Shown: positions 1-5,169 of the stretch, piece after piece | Numbering within the stretch: position 1 is the stretch's first letter | How the letters are laid out: each line of letters starts with the position of its first letter | From: Rhodoferax sp. UBA5149 | GTDB taxonomy: Bacteria > Pseudomonadota > Gammaproteobacteria > Burkholderiales > Burkholderiaceae_C | Direction of reading: 5' to 3' | Assembly (NCBI RefSeq): GCF_002413825.1 | Contig: NZ_DHXT01000006.1 | Coordinates: 20,488-26,045, forward strand | Length of the DNA stretch: 5,558 nucleotides | Notes under the pieces: generated by a model | Told to the model about the DNA's origin: nothing | The model's input: the letters and a program-made list of their open reading frames with translations, nothing else | Databases searched by the model: none | Position numbers and translations under genes: made by a program

Positions 1-666
1 GTTTTTGTGGCGACCCGCCGTTTTGATGCGGCCAAATACCTGCTGGCGCGCTACCCGGACACCCAGGTCATCGTTTGCGACGATGGCCTGCAACATTTGG
101 GCCTGTACCGCGACCTTGAAATTTGCGTTTTTGACGACCGTGGCGTCGGCAACGGTTTCTTGCTGCCGGCCGGCCCCTTGCGCGAACCCTGGCCCCGTGC
201 GGCTGACCTGGTGCTGCACACCGGCGCGCACCCGGCGTTTGCCGGCTTCACGGCGCAACGCACGCTGGCCCGGCACGCGCTGCGGGCCGATGGCAGCCAG
301 ATTGCGCTGGCCGAACTGGCGCGCGGAGGTGCGAAACCCCTGCTGGCGCTGGCCGCCATCGCCAAGCCGGAAGACTTCTTCGCCATGCTGCGGGCTCAGG
401 GTCTGCAGCTCGCGCGCACCGTCGCGTTGCCCGACCACTATGATTTTGATAGCTGGTTGCGCAATGAATACGAGGGCTACACCGTCATTTGCACCGAGAA
501 AGATGCCGTCAAACTGTGGCCAAAGAAGTCGGATGCGCTGGCCGTGCCCCTGGTATTCACCCCTGAGCCCGCCTTCATGGCCCAGCTCGATGCCTTGCTG
601 TCAGTTTTGCTGGCGGACCGATCAAACCCAAAGCTATCATCTCCCCATGGACACACGACTACTTGA
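1..666 (+). CDS. lpxK: Tetraacyldisaccharide 4'-kinase LpxK, 5' end missing
   Basis: LpxK uses ATP to phosphorylate the 4' position of the tetraacyl-disaccharide 1-phosphate, giving lipid IVA, at the cytoplasmic face of the inner membrane. The reading frame is open from base 1 to a TGA at 664-666, leaving 221 residues. Full LpxK is about 330, so roughly the first 110, including the P-loop, lie left of the window. Visible family motifs are DDGLQH (fragment residues 27-32), the stretch with GVGNG and LLPAGPLREP that follows, LPDH (143-146) and TEKDAVKLW (165-173). The gene leads the lpxK-trm112-kdsB block, and its last 20 nt overlap the next gene. Bases 436-490, coding for residues 146-164, resemble the dispersed repeat found elsewhere in the window, but the distance from DH to TEKDAV (18 residues) is close to the 20 I recall in E. 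coli LpxK, so the protein is not visibly enlarged. Identification is firm. Confidence 0.95.
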   Translation, partial: VFVATRRFDAAKYLLARYPDTQVIVCDDGLQHLGLYRDLEICVFDDRGVGNGFLLPAGPLREPWPRAADLVLHTGAHPAFAGFTAQRTLARHALRADGSQIALAELARGGAKPLLALAAIAKPEDFFAMLRAQGLQLARTVALPDHYDFDSWLRNEYEGYTVICTEKDAVKLWPKKSDALAVPLVFTPEPAFMAQLDALLSVLLADRSNPKLSSPHGHTTT

Positions 667-829
667 ATTGCTGGTTTGCCCCGTCACCAAAGGGCCACTG
701 GAATACGACCGCGAGAAGCAGGAACTGACCTCCCGCAGCGCGCGACTGGCCTACCCGGTGCGCGACGGCATCCCCATCCTGCTGGAGAGCGAGGCGCGAA
801 CGCTCACCGACGAGGAACTCGGACTTTGA
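647..829 (+). CDS. Trm112/YcaR family small protein (UPF0434)
   Basis: A 60-residue protein starting MDTRLLELLVCPVTKGPL, typical of the bacterial Trm112-like family (E. coli YcaR). Eukaryotic Trm112 is a zinc-binding activator of methyltransferases; the role of the bacterial short forms is not settled, so no function is assigned. Only one cysteine (Cys11, in VCPVTKGPL) is present, so a complete zinc site is unlikely, as is common in this family. Other family features are the YPVRDGIPILL segment (residues 41-51) and the acidic C-terminus. The ATG lies 20 nt inside lpxK, with no strong ribosome binding site immediately before it, so translation is probably coupled to lpxK. Its TGA shares 4 nt with the kdsB start. 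Position between lpxK and kdsB matches E. coli ycaR. Length equals the usual family length. Confidence 0.93.
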   Translation: MDTRLLELLVCPVTKGPLEYDREKQELTSRSARLAYPVRDGIPILLESEARTLTDEELGL

Positions 830-1581
830 ATTTCACGGTTCTCATCCCGGCCCGTCTCGCCTCCACCCGCCTGCCCAACAAACCGCTGGCCGACATTGGT
901 GGTGCACCGATGGTGGTGCGGGTGGCGCAGCGGGTGATGTCGGTCACGCTCCCGTCGGGCCGGGTTCGCGTGGTGGTGGCCGCTGACAGCCCCGCGATCA
1001 TCAGCGCCTGTCAGGCGCACGGAATCGAAGCTTTGCTGACCCGCACCGACCACCCGTCGGGCAGCGACCGGCTGGCCGAGGCCTGTCAGTTGCTGGGCCT
1101 GACGGACGACGAAATCGTGGTCAACGTGCAGGGCGACGAGCCCCTGATTGACCCCTCTTTGGTGGGCGCGGTCGCGCAATTGCTCACCCAGCGGCCGGAA
1201 GCCAGCATGAGCACGGCGGCACATGCGATTGACAACTGGGTGGATTTCACCAACCCCAATGTCGTCAAGGTGGTGCTCGACGCCCGGGGACTGGCGCTGT
1301 ATTTCAGCCGCGCACCGATCCCGCATGGGCGGGATCAGCCCGGCGTGCGGCCCAGTCCGGCGCCTTTGCGCCACATCGGCATCTATGGCTACCGGGTCGG
1401 TTTTTTGCGTCAGTTCCCGAGATTGCCACAGGCGCCCCTTGAGATCACGGAAGCACTGGAGCAGCTGCGTGCCCTCTGGCACGGGCACCGCATTGCGGTC
1501 CACGTCTCGCAGCACGCGCCCGGCCCCGGTGTGGACACGCCTGAAGACCTGGCGCGGGTGCGTCAATTGTTTGGTGCTTGA
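826..1581 (+). CDS. kdsB: 3-deoxy-manno-octulosonate cytidylyltransferase (CMP-Kdo synthetase)
   Basis: KdsB condenses CTP and Kdo to CMP-Kdo and pyrophosphate in the cytoplasm, supplying the activated sugar for the LPS inner core. The 251-residue product (E. coli about 248) has the nucleotide-binding signature IPARLASTRLPNKPL (residues 7-21), TDHPSGSDRLAE (74-85), the VNVQGDEP metal and nucleotide segment (99-106), then RAPIPHGRD and, near the end, the EALEQLR and GVDTPEDL motifs. The start is chosen as TTG at 826-828: it puts the signature at the usual distance from the N-terminus and has GAGGAA (812-817) 8 nt upstream. The reading frame stays open further upstream to about 676, but that extension has no family similarity and overlaps the Trm112 gene. 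The sequence TTGA at 826-829 holds both this start and the upstream stop, suggesting translational coupling. Identification is firm; the TTG start is well supported. Confidence 0.95.
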   Translation: MNFTVLIPARLASTRLPNKPLADIGGAPMVVRVAQRVMSVTLPSGRVRVVVAADSPAIISACQAHGIEALLTRTDHPSGSDRLAEACQLLGLTDDEIVVNVQGDEPLIDPSLVGAVAQLLTQRPEASMSTAAHAIDNWVDFTNPNVVKVVLDARGLALYFSRAPIPHGRDQPGVRPSPAPLRHIGIYGYRVGFLRQFPRLPQAPLEITEALEQLRALWHGHRIAVHVSQHAPGPGVDTPEDLARVRQLFGA

Positions 1582-1707
1582 ATCGCCGCGCTTGTAAGCC
1601 AGGCCGAAGCGCTCACGTGCTATTCTTCAAGCAAAAGAAGCATTGCGATTGGCGCGCAAACGCCGTCCACAATGCACCCTGATTTCCATAAATTCCCGAG
1701 GACATCC

Positions 1708-2364
1708 ATGAGACTCATCCTGTTGGGCGCACCCGGCGCTGGCAAAGGCACGCAAGCCACCTTCATCTGCCAGAAGTACGGCATTCCCCAAATCTCGACG
1801 GGTGACATGCTGCGCGCCGCCGTCAAGGCCGGCACGCCACTGGGCATTGCCGCCAAGAAAGTGATGGATTCGGGTGGCCTGGTCAGTGACGACCTGATCA
1901 TCAATCTGGTGAAAGAACGCATCGCCCAGCCCGATTGCTCGGCCGGCTTCCTGTTTGACGGTTTCCCCCGCACCATCCCGCAAGCCAACGCCATGAAGGC
2001 GGCCGGCGTCAAACTCGATTACGTGCTGGAAATTGACGTGCCGTTTGACGCCATCATCGAGCGCATGAGTGGGCGCCGCTCACACGCGGCATCGGGCCGA
2101 ACCTACCACGTCAAGTTCAACCCGCCCAAAGTTGCGGGCGTCGACGACCTCACCGGTGAACCCCTGATTCAGCGCGATGACGACAAGGAAGAAACCGTCA
2201 AAAAACGTCTGGCTGTGTACAGCGCCCAGACCCGTCCGCTGGTGGACTATTACTCCGACTGGGCCAAGGCCGAGCCCACCGTCGCACCGAAGTACCGCGC
2301 CATCAGCGGCACCGGGGGCGTGGACGAAATAACGAGCCGGGCGTTTGAGGCGCTGGCGAGCTGA
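1708..2364 (+). CDS. adk: Adenylate kinase
   Basis: Adk catalyses ATP + AMP to 2 ADP and balances the adenylate pool in the cytoplasm. The 218-residue product shows the P-loop GAPGAGKGT (residues 7-15), STGDMLR with Arg36 in the AMP-binding part, FLFDGFPRT with Asp84 and Arg88, and a long LID domain starting at GRR (122-124, Arg123) and ending at IQRDDDKEETVKKR (Arg156, Arg167). These numbers coincide with those of E. coli Adk. The LID lacks zinc-binding cysteines, as usual in Gram-negative forms. The ATG at 1708 is preferred over one at 1672 in the same frame because the protein then begins directly with MRLILLGAPG and GAGGA (1698-1702) lies 5 nt upstream. It follows kdsB after 126 nt, so it may have its own promoter, though I could not fix one. 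It converges with the asparaginase gene, 33 nt between stops. Confidence 0.97.
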   Translation: MRLILLGAPGAGKGTQATFICQKYGIPQISTGDMLRAAVKAGTPLGIAAKKVMDSGGLVSDDLIINLVKERIAQPDCSAGFLFDGFPRTIPQANAMKAAGVKLDYVLEIDVPFDAIIERMSGRRSHAASGRTYHVKFNPPKVAGVDDLTGEPLIQRDDDKEETVKKRLAVYSAQTRPLVDYYSDWAKAEPTVAPKYRAISGTGGVDEITSRAFEALAS

Positions 2365-2397
2365 TCACCGCGGCAAGCCGTACCTCATCACGGCAAC

Positions 2398-3396
2398 TCA
2401 CTGCAATAGCGCCAGCATCAACGCCACCCGCGCCTTGACTGGCGACAGCCCTTTTGAATCTGGAAAAACGCTGCCCGGCGTCGGCAGCACGCGTCCGCTG
2501 GCGCAGCGGGTCGCAAGCAACACCTTGACGCCCGCCGTCTGCGCTCTGATCAACGCGGCTTGGAGCTCATGATGCACAGTGCCGTTGCCCGTGGCGGCGA
2601 CCACCAGCCCGCGCACCGGCGCAGCATCCAGGCGCTGCGCGTCACCTTGAGACACGAGGGCATCCACCATGGCGCCACTCGCTCCCGCATAGCTCATCAC
2701 AATCTCCACGCGTGGCCAGTGTGTCACAGATGCTATATTTTCAATAGCTGACTGCGCAATATCCACGGGGGCTAGAGGCCAATTTCTAACCAAACGAACA
2801 GCCCCTTCCTCGACGTAACCCAAGGGGCCGGCGTCGCCTGAGTTGAAGGCGTCGAGCCGATAGGGATGAACCTTTTGCACGTCTACCGCCCCATGCAGGG
2901 TACCGGCACAGACCGCGACCACACCGTGCGCCCCTGGCGTGACGGCGACGGCGACGGCATCCATCACGTTCTGCGGGCCGTCCGGCGCCGCGCTGGATGC
3001 TGGCCGCATGGCACACGTCAGCACCACCGGCTTGCTGGCGACCTGCGACGCCGGCAACACCGCGTGTAAGAAAAAAGCGGTTTCTTCCAGCGTATCGGTA
3101 CCGTGGGTGATCACGATACCTTTCACGTCCGACTGCGACAGGTAGTGACTCACCCGCAATGCCAGCTGCTGCCACACGGCAAAACTCATGTCCTTGCTGT
3201 CGATCTGGGCGACTTGCTCGGTCACCAACGTCCGGCCGCCGAGCACCCTCGACAAGCCTGACACAGCGTCCAGCAGCTGGTTCACCCCGACCTGCGCGGC
3301 GGTGTAAGCAATGTTGTCGGCGCTGCTTGCCGCCGTGCCGGCAATCGTGCCACCAGTGCCCAGAAACACAATTTTTTCAAAATTATTTATGGCCAT
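2398..3396 (-). CDS. L-asparaginase, cytoplasmic type
   Basis: Hydrolyses L-asparagine to aspartate and ammonia. The 332-residue product has both family signatures: LGTGGTIAG (residues 12-20, nucleophile Thr17) and THGTDTLEET (97-106, Thr100 and Asp101). Tyr31 and Lys175 (in VDVQK) fit the remaining active-site positions of the E. coli type II enzyme. GAMRP is replaced by CAMRPASS (128-135). There is no signal peptide, since the protein starts MAINNFEKIVFLG, so it should be cytoplasmic although its motifs resemble the type II branch. The ATG at 3396 is chosen over an in-frame TTG at 3405; only a weak GAAAG lies upstream. Residues 204-222 are encoded by a dispersed repeat read in antisense and look like an extra loop between the N-terminal domain and the linker to the WPRVEIVMSYAGASG motif of the C-terminal domain. 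It is divergent from lexA and the LexA boxes lie 21-57 nt before its ATG. Exact substrate preference cannot be read from the sequence. Confidence 0.92.
   Translation of the reverse strand: MAINNFEKIVFLGTGGTIAGTAASSADNIAYTAAQVGVNQLLDAVSGLSRVLGGRTLVTEQVAQIDSKDMSFAVWQQLALRVSHYLSQSDVKGIVITHGTDTLEETAFFLHAVLPASQVASKPVVLTCAMRPASSAAPDGPQNVMDAVAVAVTPGAHGVVAVCAGTLHGAVDVQKVHPYRLDAFNSGDAGPLGYVEEGAVRLVRNWPLAPVDIAQSAIENIASVTHWPRVEIVMSYAGASGAMVDALVSQGDAQRLDAAPVRGLVVAATGNGTVHHELQAALIRAQTAGVKVLLATRCASGRVLPTPGSVFPDSKGLSPVKARVALMLALLQ
2731..2785 (+). repeat. Dispersed palindromic repeat, copy 1, inside the asparaginase gene
   Basis: The left part is the inverted repeat GCTAT-N7-ATAGC (2732-2748) within TGCTATATTTTCAATAGCTG. 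It is followed by CTGCGCAAT and, from 2769, by GGGCTAGAGGCCAATTT. Copy 2 (4323-4377) has the same layout with identical spacing: GGGC begins 38 nt after the first base in both. Hand-counted ungapped identity is 33 of 55, and 18 of 20 over the first 20 bases. From memory, elements of this kind (GCTAT-N7-ATAGCTGCTAGCGC ... GGGCTAGAGGCCA) are scattered through Comamonadaceae genomes; this was not searched. Here it is read in antisense, in frame, as asparaginase residues 204-222. The outer ends are approximate. Confidence 0.7.
2941..2958. repeat. Three tandem GACGGC hexamers
   Basis: Three perfect copies of GACGGC occur in the asparaginase gene. On the coding strand they read as Ala-Val repeated three times (residues 147-152, within DAVAVAVTP). 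A 6-bp unit keeps the frame whatever the copy number. In a GC-rich gene this can arise by chance, and no function is implied. Confidence 0.6.
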
Positions 3397-3416
3397 CGCT
3401 TGCAAACTTTCAAAAA

Positions 3417-3432
3417 CTGGTTAAAAATACAG
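3417..3432. promoter_or_regulatory. LexA box 1 (distal to lexA)
   Basis: CTGGTTAAAAATACAG fits CTG-N10-CAG with an A/T-rich centre. With two flanking bases on each side it matches 13 of 20 positions of the E. coli LexA consensus, as counted by hand. It lies 66 nt before the lexA ATG and 20 nt before the asparaginase ATG on the other strand. Its start is 19 bp from that of box 2, close to the arrangement of the two operators of E. coli lexA. Confidence 0.65.
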
Positions 3433-3435
3433 CTA

Positions 3436-3451
3436 CTGGATATCAAGACAG
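3436..3451. promoter_or_regulatory. LexA box 2 (proximal to lexA)
   Basis: CTGGATATCAAGACAG fits CTG-N10-CAG, and with flanks TA and TG it matches 15 of 20 positions of the E. coli consensus, the better of the two boxes. It lies 47 nt before the lexA ATG. A TATAGA (3456-3461) just downstream could be the lexA -10, but no good -35 sits at the proper distance, so the exact promoter is left open. Its location before lexA fits autorepression. Confidence 0.75.
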
Positions 3452-3498
3452 TGTGTATAGACCAACAGTAAGACCGATCGTACTTCAAAGGAGTCGCC

Positions 3499-4173
3499 AT
3501 GCTTGAAAGCCCCAAACTCACAGCCCGTCAGCAGCAGATTCTGGACCTCATCCAGAGTGCCATTGCTCGCACCGGTGCGCCACCCACCCGGGCTGAGATC
3601 GCCACCGAATTGGGTTTCAAGTCAGCCAACGCGGCTGAAGAGCACTTGCAGGCATTGGCACGTAAAGGTGTGATCGAACTGGTCAGTGGCACCTCGCGCG
3701 GTATCCGACTTAAGAGTGACGCCCTGCGTTCCATCAATGAGTCTCGCAGCAAGCAATACTCCCTGTCGCTTCCCGGTTTGAGCCAGCTGGTCTTGCCGCT
3801 GATTGGGCGGGTCGCAGCGGGCGCCCCGATTCTCGCGCAGGAACATATCGACCAGACCTATTACCTGGAGAACAGCCTCTTTCAGCACAAGCCCGACTAT
3901 CTGCTCAAGGTGCGCGGCATGTCCATGCGCGATGTCGGCATCATGGATGGCGATCTGCTGGCCGTGCAATCCACCAAGGATGCCAAGAATGGCCAGATTG
4001 TGGTGGCCCGCTTGGGCGATGAAGTGACCGTCAAACGCTTTCGGCGCAACAAGGACCGGATTGAGCTGCACCCTGAAAACCCGGACTACCAAACCATCGT
4101 GGTGGAGCCTGGGGAACCGTTTGAAATTGAAGGTCTGGCCGTGGGATTGATCCGCAACACCATGCTGATGTAG
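3499..4173 (+). CDS. lexA: SOS transcriptional repressor LexA
   Basis: LexA represses DNA-damage genes and cleaves itself when RecA filaments form. The 224-residue protein has an N-terminal winged helix-turn-helix domain (about residues 4-72, with LTARQQQILDLI, PPTRAEIATELGF and GVIELVSGTSRGIRL) and a C-terminal S24 peptidase domain. The scissile bond is Ala107-Gly108 in GRVAAGAPI. The catalytic pair is Ser142 in VRGMSMRD and Lys179 in VTVKRF. The spacings (35 residues from Ala107 to Ser142, 37 to Lys179) equal those in E. coli LexA, so the protein should be cleavable. It is about 20 residues longer than the E. coli protein, mainly from extra residues in the linker (about 73-98, SDALRSINESRSKQYS). 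The start is supported by AAAGGAG (3487-3493), 5 nt before the ATG. Two LexA boxes precede it, implying autoregulation. An unidentified ORF follows after 21 nt. Confidence 0.97.
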   Translation: MLESPKLTARQQQILDLIQSAIARTGAPPTRAEIATELGFKSANAAEEHLQALARKGVIELVSGTSRGIRLKSDALRSINESRSKQYSLSLPGLSQLVLPLIGRVAAGAPILAQEHIDQTYYLENSLFQHKPDYLLKVRGMSMRDVGIMDGDLLAVQSTKDAKNGQIVVARLGDEVTVKRFRRNKDRIELHPENPDYQTIVVEPGEPFEIEGLAVGLIRNTMLM

Positions 4174-4194
4174 GCGTCCATAGAAAGGTTTCAA

Positions 4195-4536
4195 ATGAGC
4201 ATTGCACTATTTGCCGTTCCCAGCGTTTTGGCCCCGCTGCAAGGCTTGTGGCGCTGGCTCCTGCCCGCCACCGCGAAGAGGAGGCCCACGTGTGTCGGCC
4301 TGGACCAGCGTTTCCGCGAACCTGCTATACATTCAATAGCTGGCAATTCCCGGTTTACAAGGGCCGAACACCAAAATCCTTCCAACAGTTCAACACGCAG
4401 GCCTTTGCGGATCGTGCGCGTCCTGGAAGCCGACCAAGCCTCCGGCAATGTCGGGCGCATGCTGATCTCGGGCCGCATGGCAGATGTATGCGCCGAGTTG
4501 GACCGCCTGGCGGCACGCGAAGCAGCACTTCACTGA
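4195..4536 (+). CDS. Hypothetical 113-residue protein downstream of lexA
   Basis: I do not recognise this gene. It starts 21 nt after the lexA stop with GAAAGG (4183-4188) 6 nt before the ATG, so co-transcription with lexA is likely. The N-terminus (about residues 1-27, MSIALFAVPSVLAPLQGLWRWLLPATA) is hydrophobic and could be a short membrane or amphipathic segment, followed by the basic KRR. The middle (about 43-61) is encoded by copy 2 of the dispersed repeat, read in frame, and is low in recognisable structure. The C-terminal part (about 70-113, from LRIVRVLEAD through SGRMADVCAEL to the alanine-rich end) looks like a folded, charged helix-containing unit. The position invites a guess that it is a division inhibitor, as SOS genes beside lexA are in some bacteria, but I see no SulA-type motif and make no such call. 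It converges with the DUF1993 gene, 16 nt between stops. Confidence 0.6.
   Translation: MSIALFAVPSVLAPLQGLWRWLLPATAKRRPTCVGLDQRFREPAIHSIAGNSRFTRAEHQNPSNSSTRRPLRIVRVLEADQASGNVGRMLISGRMADVCAELDRLAAREAALH
4323..4377 (+). repeat. Dispersed palindromic repeat, copy 2, inside the ORF after lexA
   Basis: TGCTATACATTCAATAGCTG begins with the same GCTAT-N7-ATAGC inverted repeat (4324-4340) as copy 1, and GGGC (4361-4364) stands at the identical offset of 38 nt, followed by CCAAAAT (4371-4377). The central 18 bases differ strongly from copy 1 (5 of 18 identical), so the ends are conserved and the centre varies. It is read through in frame as residues 43-61 of the 113-residue ORF. Outer limits are approximate. 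Confidence 0.6.
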
Positions 4537-4552
4537 ACCGCCCCGCCCGCCC

Positions 4553-5068
4553 TCAAGCGTTGGCGCCCAGCAGGTAATCGCTCTTGCCCAACTCCACTCC
4601 GTTATGACGCAAGATGGCATATGCCGTGGTCACATGAAAAAACATGTTCGGCAAAGCCCAGTGTTTCAAGTAGGCCTCGCCCCGCATGGTCCGGTTGGCA
4701 TCACGTCCCACCGGAAACGTGATTTCCTTTTGCTCCGTACCATCCAGTTTGTCGGCAGACACTGAGGCCAGGAAATCCAGCGTCTTCTGAATACGGGCCT
4801 TCAGCTCGGCCAGTGTCACCTCAACATCGTCAAACTTGGGCGCCTCCATGCCCGAAAGGCGCGCTATCGCATTCTTGGCGGCATCGCAGGCAATCTGAAC
4901 CTGTCTGGACAAAGGCAACATGTCGGGCGCCAGCCGGTACTGCGTCAACGCCAGGGGATCGCATTTCTTGACATCCACAAAGACCTGCGCCTTGTCCAGC
5001 ATATGGCTCAGATTGCCCAGCGTGGTGGTGAAAATTGGCAGACTGGCAGATGACATGGAAATTGACAT
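4553..5068 (-). CDS. DUF1993 family protein
   Basis: A 171-residue protein that I recognise as DUF1993, a family related to the DinB/YfiT-like four-helix proteins, many of which bind a metal through histidines; no reaction is established for it. Candidate metal or core histidines are His22 (GNLSHML), His136 (KHWALPN), His145 (FFHVTTAY) and His155 (LRHNGV). The C-terminal block NMFFHVTTAYAILRHNGV with GKSDYLLG is the most family-like part. The ATG at 5068 is chosen because GAGGAG (5076-5081 on this strand) lies 7 nt before it. The frame is open upstream to 5137, but that extension crosses this binding site. Length agrees with the family (about 170). No signal peptide is evident. It is divergent from the dehydrogenase gene, with 101 nt between starts, and a TTGACA (5113-5118) on this strand lacks a good -10. 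The family call is from recall; function is unknown. Confidence 0.85.
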   Translation of the reverse strand: MSISMSSASLPIFTTTLGNLSHMLDKAQVFVDVKKCDPLALTQYRLAPDMLPLSRQVQIACDAAKNAIARLSGMEAPKFDDVEVTLAELKARIQKTLDFLASVSADKLDGTEQKEITFPVGRDANRTMRGEAYLKHWALPNMFFHVTTAYAILRHNGVELGKSDYLLGANA

Positions 5069-5169
5069 GGATGTACTCCTCAAAAAATTCTGAAAAGCGA
5101 CAATGCTAACCGTGTCAAGAAAAATCCGCTGCCCCACGCACAGTCAATGCCGAGGCACAATCACGTCAT

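Noticed and set aside
5..646. An open frame in register with the Trm112-family gene and extending it upstream across lpxK
   Set aside because: The product before position 647 is Arg/Cys/Pro-rich without similarity, while lpxK in another frame has its conserved motifs; the family protein is 60 residues long and starts at 647.
751..1566. A 271-codon open frame on the minus strand opposite kdsB
   Set aside because: kdsB on the plus strand has all family motifs; the opposite frame encodes an Arg/His-rich product with no recognisable domain, as expected for the shadow of a GC-rich gene.
1588..1612. Hairpin GCGCTT ... AAGCGC just after kdsB as a terminator
   Set aside because: The stem is only 6 bp with a 13-nt loop and no T-run follows.
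1643..1673. TTGCGA and CACAAT before adk as a promoter
   Set aside because: Both hexamers are weak and the 19-nt spacing is too long; adk may instead be read from upstream.
2377..2394. Hairpin GCCGT-N8-ACGGC between the convergent adk and asparaginase stops
   Set aside because: A 5-bp stem without a T-run on either strand; too weak to call an intrinsic terminator.
3622..4194. A 190-codon open frame on the minus strand opposite lexA
   Set aside because: It is a shadow of lexA, His/Gln-rich, without motifs or a plausible ribosome binding site.
5113..5118. TTGACA on the minus strand before the DUF1993 gene as a -35 element
   Set aside because: The hexamer is perfect, but no acceptable -10 lies 16-18 nt away (the best, CAGAAT, is at 20 nt), so a promoter is not called.
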